Assembly: GCA_045645805.1 (NCBI GenBank)
Contig: JAZRJL010000083.1
Span: 1 to 64,000, forward strand
DNA: 64,000 nucleotides
DNA from: SIG440 sp045645805
GTDB lineage: Bacteria; Bacillota; Clostridia; Monoglobales; Monoglobaceae
Reading direction: 5' to 3'
Part shown: piece after piece, positions 49,926 to 58,679 of the stretch
How positions within the stretch are numbered: position 1 is the first letter of the stretch
Layout of the letters: each line of letters begins with the position of its first letter
Position numbers and translations under genes: made by a program
Notes under the pieces: generated by a model
What the model saw: only the letters and a program-made list of their open reading frames with translations
The model's database searches: none
Told to the model about the DNA's origin: nothing

Positions 49926-51206
49926 TTATTCGGGCAAAATTACTTCTTTTCCGCCCATATATGGTCTCAAAATTTCAGGAACGGTAACCGAGCCGTCTGC
50001 ATTCTGGTAATTTTCAAGGATTGCTGCAACTGTTCTGCCGATTGCAACACCTGAGCCGTTAAGGGTATGAACAAGCTGTGCCTTTTCCTTTATAGAATTC
50101 TTAAACTTGATATTTGCACGTCTTGCCTGGAAGTCCTCAAAGTTCGAACATGAAGAAATCTCAACAAATCGATTGTAGCTGGGCATCCAAACCTCGATAT
50201 CGTACTTCATTGCAGCGGTAAAGCCAAGGTCACCGATACAGATTTTAACAACACGATAAGGAAGCTGCAAAAGCTTAAGCACAGATTCTGCATCTGCAAC
50301 TAATTTTTCAAGCTCTTCATATGAATCCTCGGGTTTTGTAAACTTTACAAGCTCAACCTTGTTGAACTGATGCTGACGGATAAGACCGCGGGTATCTCTG
50401 CCCGCACTTCCTGCCTCTGCACGGAAGCAAGCGGTGTACGCACAATACTTAAGGGGCAGCTTGTCACCCTCTAAAATCTCGTCTCGATGCATATTGGTAA
50501 CAGGAACTTCAGCTGTTGGAACCATAAAGTAGTCAGTGTTTGCGACCTTGAAAGCATCCTCCTCAAACTTAGGAAGCTGACCTGTGCCAACCATACTGTT
50601 TCTGTGAACCATAAACGGAGGGAAGATTTCGGTATAACCGTTCTGATTGGTGTGCGTATCAAGATAGAAGTTGATAACCGCACGTTCAAGCTGAGCACCT
50701 GCACCCTTGTATACGGTAAATCTTGTACCCGTAATCTTTGCAGCAGTTGCAGCATCCAAAATTCCCAAATCTTCGCCCAAATCCCAGTGTGCCTTAGGCT
50801 CAAAATCAAACTCGGTAGGCTGCATAAAGCGTCTTACCTCAATATTATCCTCGTCGGTGTCGCCCTCAGGAACTGTGGGGTTTGCAATATTGGGGATTGT
50901 ATACATAATTGTTTCAATCTGCTCGTCAATAGTACGAACCTTTTCATCAAGAGCCTTGATGTCGTCTGAAAGGACCTTCATTTCAGCAAAGATTTCGGTT
51001 GTGTCCTTGCCCTCTTTCTTAAGTGCAGGAATCTGCTTTGAAACCTCGTTCTGACGGCTTTTCATCTGTTCAACTTCAAACAAAGCCTCACGACGCTGCT
51101 TATCAAGGGCAAGAAGTCCGTCAACGTCAATACGGTCTTCCTTTCTGCGTTTAAGTGCTTCAATAAGCTTTTCGGGTTCGTTTCTCAAAATTTTAATATC
51201 AATCAT
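49926..51206 (-). CDS. serS: Seryl-tRNA synthetase
   Basis: 426 residues. N-terminal tRNA-binding coiled coil (about 30-100), class II core motif 2 (ACFRAEAGSAGRDTRGLIRQHQF) and motif 3 (LNGSGVAIGRTVAAILENYQ). It ends the par cluster, as in many Clostridia. No T-box leader is visible in the 31 bp before it. Confidence 0.98.
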   Translation of the reverse strand: MIDIKILRNEPEKLIEALKRRKEDRIDVDGLLALDKQRREALFEVEQMKSRQNEVSKQIPALKKEGKDTTEIFAEMKVLSDDIKALDEKVRTIDEQIETIMYTIPNIANPTVPEGDTDEDNIEVRRFMQPTEFDFEPKAHWDLGEDLGILDAATAAKITGTRFTVYKGAGAQLERAVINFYLDTHTNQNGYTEIFPPFMVHRNSMVGTGQLPKFEEDAFKVANTDYFMVPTAEVPVTNMHRDEILEGDKLPLKYCAYTACFRAEAGSAGRDTRGLIRQHQFNKVELVKFTKPEDSYEELEKLVADAESVLKLLQLPYRVVKICIGDLGFTAAMKYDIEVWMPSYNRFVEISSCSNFEDFQARRANIKFKNSIKEKAQLVHTLNGSGVAIGRTVAAILENYQNADGSVTVPEILRPYMGGKEVILPE

Positions 51207-51237
51207 TCTTTTATCTCCTGTCTGTAATTTTTATAAT

Positions 51238-51744
51238 TTACTTTTTCAAAAGCTCGCCAAGCAGTTCAAAATAAGCAAGGGTACTGTCGTCAAAGCCAAT
51301 AGGCTCAATTTTTTCATAAGCCTTTTTTGCCGAGCTTAAATCTCCTGTCTTATACATCTCAAAGATATCCTTCATATCCGAAAGTGCCTGCTGGGATGTA
51401 ACCAAATCAGATTCAAGTCCCGAATTTTTTTCAAGCTGTTTTTTAAGCTCAAGATTTTCGTTTGTAAGATTTACAAGCTTTTCTTCAAGAACATCAATTT
51501 GTTTTTGTGTTGCAAGAATAGATTGCTCATATTCGTTCTCATATCCTTCAAGACGATTTTCTGAAAGACACGCCATCAAAACAATAATGAAAACACAAAC
51601 AACCATCACAACAGCATACCCAAATAATTTTTTGTAATTTTTCTTCAAAAATCTCACCTCTTGTCTTGTTGCCAAAATTTTGCCCCTTAAATCCATTTTG
51701 TCCGTTTTTAATGTCTTATTATTACTCGTTTCGAGTTTCTGCAT
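51238..51744 (-). CDS. Membrane-anchored coiled-coil protein in the par locus
   Basis: 168 residues, family not recognised. A basic N-terminal cytosolic part (about 1-40) precedes one transmembrane helix (GYAVVMVVCVFIIVLMACL). A long coiled coil follows (YENEYEQSILATQKQIDVLEEKLVNLT is part of it), then a helical C-terminus with a TPR-like feel (YKTGDLSSAKKAYEKIEPIGFDDSTLAYFELLGELLKK is this region). It occupies the slot between parB and serS where related genomes often carry DUF4446. It might link the segregation machinery to the membrane (inference). Confidence 0.7.
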   Translation of the reverse strand: MQKLETSNNKTLKTDKMDLRGKILATRQEVRFLKKNYKKLFGYAVVMVVCVFIIVLMACLSENRLEGYENEYEQSILATQKQIDVLEEKLVNLTNENLELKKQLEKNSGLESDLVTSQQALSDMKDIFEMYKTGDLSSAKKAYEKIEPIGFDDSTLAYFELLGELLKK

Positions 51745-51788
51745 TTAAGGCTATGTTTTTTAGGTCACTTTTTTGACATTATTTTACA

Positions 51789-52703
51789 TTATTTGAATTT
51801 TTTGAGAATATTTTCCAAGTCAGAATTATTGTAATATTCAATCTCAATTTTGCCACGTTTTTTCCCGTATTTTATTGTAACCTTGGTTTCAAGCTTTGAT
51901 GAAAGGTCAGCGGCAAGATTTTTGAAATAGTTTTCAATATTTTTATCTGCTGATTTTTTTGCAGGTTTGTCCTTTGATTTTTTGTTCAAAAGATTAACCG
52001 CATTTTCAGTCTGCCGAACATTAAGATTTTCCTTAATTATTTTTTCAGCAAGGGCAATTCTGTCCGATTCATTTTCAAGAGCAAGTAATGCACGGGCATG
52101 ACCCTGAGAAAGCTGACCTGACGTAACCATCTTTTTAATTTCTGCCGACAAGTTGTTAAGTCGCATTGAATTTGCAATGGCACTGCGGCTTTTGCCTATT
52201 CTCTGTGCAACCTCTTCCTGGGTAAGAGCAAAGGTTTCCATCAATTTTTGATAGCCCTCGGCTTCTTCAATGGGGTTTAAGTCCTCTCTCTGAAGATTTT
52301 CAATCAGAGCAAGCTCCATTATTTCTTTTTCGGTATATTCACCAAGTATACAGGGAATTTCCTTTAATCCTGCAAGCTTTGCTGCTCGCCAGCGACGTTC
52401 GCCGGCAATAATTGTATACATTCCAGAATTTTCTTTTTTCACAAGCACCGGCTGAATAAGTCCGTGCTCCTTGATTGATAAAGCAAGGGCTTCAAGCTTG
52501 TCCTTGTCAAAGGTTTTTCGCGGCTGCTTTGGGTTTGGCTCGATATCACGAATTTTAAGTCGCAAAACACCGTTTTCAGCATCGCTTTTTTCACTTTCTT
52601 CTTTTGCAAAAGCCTTTACAGGAACAGTTTCAACATTGTCAAAAAATGCTCCCAAGCCTCTGCCAAGACCCTTTGACGTTTTAGCTTTTGTTTTTTCTGC
52701 CAT
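51789..52703 (-). CDS. parB: Chromosome-partitioning protein ParB/Spo0J
   Basis: CTPase clamp that loads at parS and spreads. 304 residues: ParB N-domain (LRLKIRDIEPNPKQPRKTFD), CTP/arginine box (AGERRWRAAKLAGLKEIP), ENLQREDLNPIEEAEGYQ, HTH (LTQEEVAQRIGKSRSAIANSMRLN) and a C-terminal dimerisation domain. Two parS sites lie about 1.1-1.2 kb upstream. Confidence 0.97.
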   Translation of the reverse strand: MAEKTKAKTSKGLGRGLGAFFDNVETVPVKAFAKEESEKSDAENGVLRLKIRDIEPNPKQPRKTFDKDKLEALALSIKEHGLIQPVLVKKENSGMYTIIAGERRWRAAKLAGLKEIPCILGEYTEKEIMELALIENLQREDLNPIEEAEGYQKLMETFALTQEEVAQRIGKSRSAIANSMRLNNLSAEIKKMVTSGQLSQGHARALLALENESDRIALAEKIIKENLNVRQTENAVNLLNKKSKDKPAKKSADKNIENYFKNLAADLSSKLETKVTIKYGKKRGKIEIEYYNNSDLENILKKFK

Positions 52704-52751
52704 ATATATCTCCTTTCAGTATGTTTTTTAAATTACAAAATATGTATATAA

Positions 52752-52778
52752 CGGGACGTCCGGGAGGCCGTCCCCTAC
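52752..52778 (-). repeat. REP-like palindrome between parA and parB
   Basis: Minus strand GTAG then GGGACGGCCTCCCGGACGTCCC; imperfect stem GGGACG/CGTCCC. Confidence 0.65.
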
Positions 52779-52788
52779 AATATAATAT

Positions 52789-53553
52789 TTAACTGTTCCG
52801 TTTTATAACCTCATCCGCAAGGTCATTATAACATTCCGCACCTCTTGAGTTTTTGTCATATTCGATTATTGGCTGACCAAAGCTTGGCGCTTCGGAAAGT
52901 CGTACATTTCGGGGAATTATGGTCGCAAAAACCTTGTCACGAAAGAATTTTTTAACCTCATCAACAACCTGAATTGAAAGATTTGTTCTTGCATCAAACA
53001 TTGTAAGAAGAATTCCCTCAAGAACAATTTCAGGGTTAAGCGCCTTTTTAACCATCTTTATTGTATTGGTAAGCTGACTCAGTCCTTCAAGAGCATAGTA
53101 CTCGCACTGAATAGGAACAAGTACTGAGTCAGTTGCCGCAAAGGAATTAAGTGTAATAAGTCCCAATGACGGCGGACAATCAATAAATATAAAATCAAAA
53201 TCATCTTTAATTTCTGAAATTGCTTCTTTTAAAACATATTCGCGGTTCGGCTTTGGAACAAGCTCAAGCTCTGCTCCGGCAAGATTGATATTTGCAGGAC
53301 AAATCCACAAATTTTCAAATTCGGTTTTTATAATGACGTCCCTCATTGGAGTATCATTTATAATACAGTCATAAACCGATTGCGAAACTCCCCGAGGGTC
53401 AACGCCAAGACCGCTTGTTGTATTTCCCTGAGGGTCAATATCAATCAAAAGAGTTTTCTTCCCCTTTTTTCCCAGGCAGGCACTAAGGTTCACAGCCGTT
53501 GTGGTTTTACCCACACCGCCCTTTTGGTTTGCAATAGCAATTACTTTTCCCAT
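52789..53553 (-). CDS. parA: Chromosome-partitioning ATPase ParA/Soj
   Basis: 254 residues with the deviant Walker A KGGVGKTTTAVN, LIDIDPQGNTTSGLG, FDFIFIDCPPSLG and the DNA-binding C-terminus. ATG 53553 follows GAAAGG; an in-frame start six codons upstream is less likely. Works with ParB at parS in chromosome segregation and, in spore formers, in controlling replication and sporulation. Confidence 0.97.
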   Translation of the reverse strand: MGKVIAIANQKGGVGKTTTAVNLSACLGKKGKKTLLIDIDPQGNTTSGLGVDPRGVSQSVYDCIINDTPMRDVIIKTEFENLWICPANINLAGAELELVPKPNREYVLKEAISEIKDDFDFIFIDCPPSLGLITLNSFAATDSVLVPIQCEYYALEGLSQLTNTIKMVKKALNPEIVLEGILLTMFDARTNLSIQVVDEVKKFFRDKVFATIIPRNVRLSEAPSFGQPIIEYDKNSRGAECYNDLADEVIKRNS

Positions 53554-53593
53554 TATGTTGCCTTTCTCCATTTAGGTTTTATTCTTAAAATAC

Positions 53594-53622
53594 ATTTTAC
53601 CACTATTTAAAAGAAATTTCAA
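53594..53622 (-). promoter_or_regulatory. parA promoter
   Basis: Minus strand TTGAAA (53622-53617), 17 bp, TAAAAT (53599-53594). Confidence 0.65.
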
Positions 53623-53672
53623 TATAAAAATAGATATTTAATCAAATTGTAAAGGGTTTTCCAATTGCATAT

Positions 53673-53790
53673 CGCACAAAATATAATTTTGTGCGAAGGA
53701 GCAGAGGCACCGAAGTATAATAGAGGCATTTGTCAAACAGCAAATGCCTCTCAAAACAAAGGTTGCCTCTGCGATGTTTCACGTGAAACA
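53673..53790. repeat. parS-bearing structured unit 1
   Basis: 118 bp: hairpin CGCACAAAAT/ATTTTGTGCG, then an outer stem GCAGAGGCA/TGCCTCTGC enclosing AGAGGCATTTG/CAAATGCCTCT, then parS. Unit 2 has the same order and the same length. Confidence 0.75.
53775..53790. promoter_or_regulatory. parS site 1
   Basis: TGTTTCACGTGAAACA, a perfect 16 bp palindrome identical to a Bacillus subtilis-type parS; ParB nucleation site. Confidence 0.97.
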
Positions 53791-53819
53791 ACGACCCCCG
53801 AAGACAGACAATAAAATAT

Positions 53820-53937
53820 CGGACAAAATTTTATTTTGTCCGAAAGAGCAGACACACCGAAGTAAAATAACAGCCTTTGCTTTTTTGCTAAGGCTGTTTA
53901 AAACGCAGATTGTGTCTGCGATGTTTCACGTGAAACA
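53820..53937. repeat. parS-bearing structured unit 2
   Basis: 118 bp: hairpin CGGACAAAAT/ATTTTGTCCG, outer stem GCAGACACA/TGTGTCTGC enclosing AACAGCCTT/AAGGCTGTT, then parS. Arms differ from unit 1 on both sides so pairing is kept. Confidence 0.75.
53922..53937. promoter_or_regulatory. parS site 2
   Basis: Same perfect TGTTTCACGTGAAACA, 147 bp from site 1. Confidence 0.97.
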
Positions 53938-53941
53938 AAAA

Positions 53942-53964
53942 GGGCGGTTATTAACCGCCCCTAC
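53942..53964 (-). repeat. REP-like palindrome
   Basis: Minus strand GTAG then GGGCGGTTA/TAACCGCCC, between parS 2 and the MATE gene end. Confidence 0.75.
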
Positions 53965-53973
53965 ATTTTAAAT

Positions 53974-55320
53974 TCACTGTACTTTTTCGGCAACGAGATT
54001 TCTTATCCACCGCTTGCTCTTAAAATGATAAATCGAAAGTATAACCTTTACAATCTCCTCAATCATAAGTGCCATATAAATCTGAGTTATTGACAGTTTA
54101 AGCACAAGACCCGCAATGCATACACAAGGCACACCAATCAGCCACACCGAGCATATATCTATAAGTGCTGCATTTTTGGTATCACCACCGTTTCGGAAAA
54201 TACCAACTATAAACAAGAAAGTCAAGGCCTTTATATTCATAAGTATCGCCATCAAAAAAAGCACGTTCAGTACATCTGCCTGAAGAGCAGGGTCAACCTT
54301 GTACGGAATAAGAACAATCGGTCTTACTAGTACAAATAAAGCAGACACCGCAAGGGAGAAGATTGCATTCATTACGGCAAGACGTTTTCCCATATCATAT
54401 GCCTTATCATATTCGCCGCCGCCTACCAGCTTGCCTATCATAATTCCTGCTGCATTACCGCCGCCATGGAAAAACACAAGCAAAAGTCTTTCAACGTTTG
54501 ACACAATTACCATTATAACAGTTGCCTCGGTACTGATTTGCGAAAATACCCACGAATACATTGTTGTACCAAGTGCCCAGGCACCCTCGTTAATCACAAC
54601 AGGAAGTGCCGCCTTAAAGTATCCGCCAACCATATCACGGGGAACAGCAAAAAGGTTCTTTATTGAGCTTGCCTGAATATACTTTTTTCCATACACTGTG
54701 AAAAGAATAATTGAAAGCTCGGTTGCTCTTGCAATAATAGTCGCATATGCTGCACCCTCAACACCCATGGCAGGTATAGCACCAAACCCAAAAATAAACA
54801 GCTGATTAAACACCAGATTTACCACAAGTCCCACAGCACGGGACACAAAGGACAAATTTGCTTTTTCACTACAGCAAAGGCTTATGTCATAAGCTGATGT
54901 AAGACCCGAAAACACATAAGATATACAAGCAATCCTTAAATACTTTGCACCATATTCAACCACAAGGGGGTCCTTGCGAAAAATCCGGATTATGGTTTCA
55001 GGCGAGACAATGGCAGGCGTAACAAATATTGCCGTTACTCCAAATATAAGAAGAATATTCAGTCCCAAAACCTTTCGCATACGGTCAAAGTTTCTTGCAC
55101 CCCAGTACTGAGAGGCAAAAACCCCCGCACCTCCGCACACACCAAATGAGAACACCGCAAAAAGAAAAAACCATTGATTTGCAATCCCCACAGCCGCAAT
55201 GACCTCTTCGCCAAAGCCGCCAAGCATAACGCTGTCTAATAGATTTATAAACGCCGCTATCAGCTCCTTAAGAGCCATAGGTATCATAAGCCAGAAAAAG
55301 CTTTTATATATGGAATTCAC
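53974..55320 (-). CDS. MATE-family efflux transporter
   Basis: 448 residues, about 12 membrane segments in two halves: LLDSVMLGGFGEEVIAAVGIANQW in the first and NEGAWALGTTMYSWVFSQISTEA in the second, as in NorM/DinF-like antiporters. Substrate unknown (Na+- or H+-coupled drug or metabolite export). It occupies the position upstream of parA where mnmG/rsmG are often found, so the usual origin gene order is broken here. Confidence 0.92.
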   Translation of the reverse strand: MNSIYKSFFWLMIPMALKELIAAFINLLDSVMLGGFGEEVIAAVGIANQWFFLFAVFSFGVCGGAGVFASQYWGARNFDRMRKVLGLNILLIFGVTAIFVTPAIVSPETIIRIFRKDPLVVEYGAKYLRIACISYVFSGLTSAYDISLCCSEKANLSFVSRAVGLVVNLVFNQLFIFGFGAIPAMGVEGAAYATIIARATELSIILFTVYGKKYIQASSIKNLFAVPRDMVGGYFKAALPVVINEGAWALGTTMYSWVFSQISTEATVIMVIVSNVERLLLVFFHGGGNAAGIMIGKLVGGGEYDKAYDMGKRLAVMNAIFSLAVSALFVLVRPIVLIPYKVDPALQADVLNVLFLMAILMNIKALTFLFIVGIFRNGGDTKNAALIDICSVWLIGVPCVCIAGLVLKLSITQIYMALMIEEIVKVILSIYHFKSKRWIRNLVAEKVQ

Positions 55321-55363
55321 ACCGTCACTCTCCTTTTGTATTTTCCATATTTTTCCATTTATG

Positions 55364-57520
55364 TTAAATGCCTTTCATTGTAAGAGAAATGCGGTTTTTG
55401 TTTGTGTCAACCTCCAAAACCTTTACCTTTACAATATCACCTATTGAAACCACATCCATAGGACGTTTAACAAATTTGTCGCCAAGCTGGGATATATGCA
55501 CAAGTCCGTCACGATGAACACCAATATCCACAAATGCACCAAAGTCTGTTACATTGCGGACGGTACCCGTAAGCAGCATATCAGGCTTCAGGTCCTCGAT
55601 TGACATTACGTCCTCACGAAGCAGCGGCTGCTCAACCGAGTCGCGAGGGTCACGTCCGGGCTTGATTATTTCCTCAACAATATCACGTAGGGTCGGAACA
55701 CCCACACCAAGGCTCTCTGCCAACACTTCGATTTTTCTATCTGCAAGTCTGTCTCTTATATCACCAAGGTTTCCGTTTTTTACATCCTCAACTGAATATC
55801 CAAGCTCAGCAATCAGCTTTTCGGCAGCGTCATAGGATTCAGGGTGAACAGAAGTGTTGTCAAAAACATTCTTTCCGCCCGGGATACGCAAAAAGCCTGC
55901 ACATTGTTCAAACGCCTTAGGCCCAAGCTTTGCAACCTTTTTCAGCTGACTGCGGCTTGTGAACGAGCCTTCCTCCTCACGGTACTTTACAATATTGGCA
56001 GCAATAGCCGAGCTTATGCCCGAAATGTAGCCAAGCAAGGGTGCAGATGCTGTATTAAGGTCAACACCAACACTGTTTACACAGTCCTCAACCACACCGC
56101 CAAGAACCTCACCAAGACGCTTTTGATTCATATCGTGCTGATACTGACCCACCCCGATTGCCTTGGGGTCAATTTTAACAAGTTCAGCAAGGGGGTCCTG
56201 AACACGTCTTGCAATGGAAATTGCACTACGTTGAGTTACGTCAAAATCTGGGAATTCCTCGGTTGCGAGCTTTGACGCCGAGTACACCGATGCCCCTGCC
56301 TCGTTGGTAATTATGTATTTTACCCCTGCTTCAGGGATTTCCTTAATAAGGTTTGCAGCAAAGATTTCGGTCTCCTTTGATGCAGTTCCGTTACCAATTG
56401 AAATAAGGGTGATTTTATGCTTTTTTATAAGACCCTTGATAAATGTCTTTGCAGACTCCTTCTGTGCCTCTGAATGTGTAACAAAAATAACACCTGTGTC
56501 CAGAACTCTGCCCGTTTCGTCAACAACCCCCACCTTGCAGCCTGTGCGGTAGCCGGGGTCAAGGCCAAGCACCACCTGACCGCGGATTGGTGCCTGCATA
56601 AGAAGATTTTTAAGATTTTCACGAAATACCTGCATTGCCTGTTCGTGTGCCATATCGGTAAGCTCGTTTCTTACCTCGCGTTCAATACTGGGCTGGATAA
56701 GTCTTGTATACGAATCCGAAATCGCAGCTTCAACATAGCTTCTGCCCACAAAGTCTTCCTTGGGAAGCTCCTTTTTGTTAAGATAGCTTAAAATTCTTTC
56801 CTCATCAATTTCAACCTTAACCGACAAAAACTTCTCGTTTTCGCCACGGTTGATTGCAAGAATTCGATGGGGTACAGCCTTTGAAACAGCCTCGCTGAAT
56901 TCATAATAATCTCTGTAAACCGAGTCCTCGTCAGGGTTTGATGCCTTTGAGCAAAGCACGCCCTCTTTCTCGGTCATTTCTCTTATTTTCTTTCTGTGGT
57001 CAGCGTTGTCTGAAATCAATTCTGCAATAATATCCATTGCACCCGCAAGTGCATCATCAACACTTTCAACACCCTTTTCAGCATCAACAAAGCCTTCCGC
57101 GGCTTCTTCTGCCGTTGCCTCTTTCACCGTTTGCATATACAGCATCATTGCAAGGGGTTCAAGACCCTTTTCCTTTGCAATTGTTGCACGGGTGCGACGT
57201 TTGGGACGATACGGGCGGTAGATATCCTCAAGCTCTGAAAGCTTTTGGGCATTGTCAATTTCTGCCGCAAGCTCATCGGTCAGCTTGCCCTGTTCCTCAA
57301 TTATACGTTTTATATCCGCCTTTCTTTCCTCCATATTGCGAAGATAGGTCAGGCGGTCGTCAAAGGCACGAAGAACTTCGTCATTAAGCTCACCTGTTGC
57401 CTCTTTGCGGTAACGTGAAATAAAGGGAATGGTGTTTCCCTCATCAATCAGTGCGATTGTGTTGTCAACCTGCCACTGTTTAAGATTAAGCTCTTGTGCA
57501 AGCTGCTCGGCAATAGTCAT
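55364..57520 (-). CDS. tex: Tex-family RNA-binding transcription accessory protein
   Basis: 718 residues: Tex N-terminal helical domain (LNLKQWQVDNTIALIDEGNTIPFISRYRKE is its signature), a YqgF-like RNase H fold (VVLGLDPGYRTGCKVGVVDE), helix-hairpin-helix units (VDLNTASAPLLGYISGI, KLGPKAFEQCAGFLRI) and a C-terminal S1 domain (GTVRNVTDFGAFVDIGVHRDGLVHIS). A nucleic-acid-binding factor linked to transcription and toxin expression in other species. Confidence 0.96.
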   Translation of the reverse strand: MTIAEQLAQELNLKQWQVDNTIALIDEGNTIPFISRYRKEATGELNDEVLRAFDDRLTYLRNMEERKADIKRIIEEQGKLTDELAAEIDNAQKLSELEDIYRPYRPKRRTRATIAKEKGLEPLAMMLYMQTVKEATAEEAAEGFVDAEKGVESVDDALAGAMDIIAELISDNADHRKKIREMTEKEGVLCSKASNPDEDSVYRDYYEFSEAVSKAVPHRILAINRGENEKFLSVKVEIDEERILSYLNKKELPKEDFVGRSYVEAAISDSYTRLIQPSIEREVRNELTDMAHEQAMQVFRENLKNLLMQAPIRGQVVLGLDPGYRTGCKVGVVDETGRVLDTGVIFVTHSEAQKESAKTFIKGLIKKHKITLISIGNGTASKETEIFAANLIKEIPEAGVKYIITNEAGASVYSASKLATEEFPDFDVTQRSAISIARRVQDPLAELVKIDPKAIGVGQYQHDMNQKRLGEVLGGVVEDCVNSVGVDLNTASAPLLGYISGISSAIAANIVKYREEEGSFTSRSQLKKVAKLGPKAFEQCAGFLRIPGGKNVFDNTSVHPESYDAAEKLIAELGYSVEDVKNGNLGDIRDRLADRKIEVLAESLGVGVPTLRDIVEEIIKPGRDPRDSVEQPLLREDVMSIEDLKPDMLLTGTVRNVTDFGAFVDIGVHRDGLVHISQLGDKFVKRPMDVVSIGDIVKVKVLEVDTNKNRISLTMKGI

Positions 57521-57584
57521 AATTTATACTTCCTTTCCTTTGTAAACGGGTACGACCCGTATTTTATTTTTTACTAAATGCTTT

Positions 57585-57613
57585 AGATCCCTCGGCTTCG
57601 CTCGGGATGACGG
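57585..57613. repeat. Palindromic repeat of the TCGACTTCG family
   Basis: AGATCCCTCGGCTTCGCTCG and GGATGAC: a short hairpin (CCCTCGG/CTCGGGA). A further small hairpin ACGGGT/ACCCGT lies at 57546-57560. Confidence 0.5.
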
Positions 57614-57657
57614 CTTTTTGTTTTACTTTGCTTTTTATGATATTGTGTCATCCTTCA

Positions 57658-57696
57658 CCCCTCGACTTCGTCACCCTGAGCACAGTCGAAGGGTCT
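57658..57696. repeat. Direct repeat flanking the GIY-YIG gene, copy 1
   Basis: 39 bp palindromic repeat (CCCCTCGACT...AGTCGAAGGG core), 38 of 39 positions identical to the copy at 58024-58062. It ends 23 bp beyond the GIY-YIG stop codon. Confidence 0.85.
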
Positions 57697-57719
57697 ACAC
57701 AACAATACAAGACAATATA

Positions 57720-58004
57720 CTATTTCAAAAACCCTATTGACAAATCTTCCCAATCAGCATTTTGAGTCTCAACTAATATATTCTTTTTTTCTCTTCTCCA
57801 TTTTTTTAATTGTTTTTCTCTTGCTATTGCATTTTTTATATCCCTATATTCTTCAAAATAGACCAATTTATTAACATTATATTTTTTTGTAAAACCATCA
57901 ACTAATTTATTTTTGTGTTCATATATTCTTCTTTGCAAATTATTGGTAACACCAATATACATTACATTATTAGTAAAATTTGTTAATATATATACATATC
58001 CCAT
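57720..58004 (-). CDS. Stand-alone GIY-YIG endonuclease
   Basis: 94 residues, UvrC/YhbQ-like single-domain GIY-YIG protein: YVYIL (GIY strand), MYIGVTNNLQRRIYEH (YIG strand with catalytic Arg) and LVYFEEYRDIKNAIAREKQL (metal-binding Glu). AAGGAAA precedes the ATG. Its base composition is strikingly AT-rich, by eye about a quarter G+C against roughly 45% around it. It lies between two near-identical 39 bp repeats, 23 and 19 bp from its ends. Likely an acquired, self-moving unit (inference). Confidence 0.88.
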   Translation of the reverse strand: MGYVYILTNFTNNVMYIGVTNNLQRRIYEHKNKLVDGFTKKYNVNKLVYFEEYRDIKNAIAREKQLKKWRREKKNILVETQNADWEDLSIGFLK

Positions 58005-58023
58005 TGTTTGTTTTCCTTTTTAA

Positions 58024-58062
58024 CCCTTCGACTTCGTCACCCTGAGCACAGTCGAAGGGTCT
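58024..58062. repeat. Direct repeat flanking the GIY-YIG gene, copy 2
   Basis: CCCTTCGACT...AGTCGAAGGG; same orientation as copy 1, 366 bp away, beginning 19 bp upstream of the GIY-YIG start codon. Confidence 0.85.
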
Positions 58063-58098
58063 GAATTGTTTTTTATAATCACAAATTTACAAAATACT

Positions 58099-58135
58099 CC
58101 AAAAACTAAACCCCCGTCTGTTTTGACGAGGGTTT
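58099..58135 (-). terminator. Terminator of the 58140-58637 gene
   Basis: Minus strand: AAACCCTCGTC/GACGGGGGTTT, loop AAAACA, tail TAGTTTTT. Confidence 0.75.
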
Positions 58136-58139
58136 CTCA

Positions 58140-58637
58140 TTAAAGCTTCTTTCCTTTTTCAATAAGTGCAATTTTCACAGTAGTCAAAACAAGTGTAACA
58201 ACCAGATATATCGCAATCAAAACGATAGGCCCTCTTGAAATCCACCAACGCGAATCAATGTTTAAAATACCTGCATTAAGGTTTCCAAAAAACATTCTCA
58301 GCTGCGGGAAAAATCCAATCCAAAGCGAGCCAAGTGCCAAAGCTACCGCAAAAAATCCATAGCCAAAAAATCTCGACTTGGCTTTTTTGCTCTTACTGCC
58401 AAATACAAACAGCAAAATTGCACCTGCTGCAAACACACCTGCCAGAACCTTCATAAGAACAGGCATCATTAAAACGGCGTTACCCGAAGAATATCCCGAT
58501 TCAACAAATCTTAAAAGAATAATCAAAAATATTCCCCAAGCAAGGTTTATCATATATCCGTTTGTTACCCTATCTATTTCAGCACGTTTTGCACGTCTTT
58601 TTTCTCTTTTAATATCCTGATTCATTTTTGCTACCAT
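58140..58637 (-). CDS. Four-helix membrane protein of unknown function
   Basis: 165 residues: a short, highly basic N-terminus (KREKRRAKRAEIDRV), then four hydrophobic segments (LAWGIFLIILLRFV; VLAGVFAAGAILLFVFG; FFAVALALGSLWIGFF; IVLIAIYLVVTLVLTTVKIAL) and a Lys-rich end. No family recognised. It follows rsmE by 42 bp and may be co-transcribed. GGAAGGG lies 15 bp before the chosen ATG; a second ATG four codons in is possible. Confidence 0.7.
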   Translation of the reverse strand: MVAKMNQDIKREKRRAKRAEIDRVTNGYMINLAWGIFLIILLRFVESGYSSGNAVLMMPVLMKVLAGVFAAGAILLFVFGSKSKKAKSRFFGYGFFAVALALGSLWIGFFPQLRMFFGNLNAGILNIDSRWWISRGPIVLIAIYLVVTLVLTTVKIALIEKGKKL

Positions 58638-58679
58638 AATTAAAAGTCACTACCCTTCCACTTTGTATTGGATATAATT

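Noticed and set aside
51207..51237. T-box leader for serS
   Set aside because: Only 31 bp separate serS from the gene before it; no specifier loop or T-box sequence is present.
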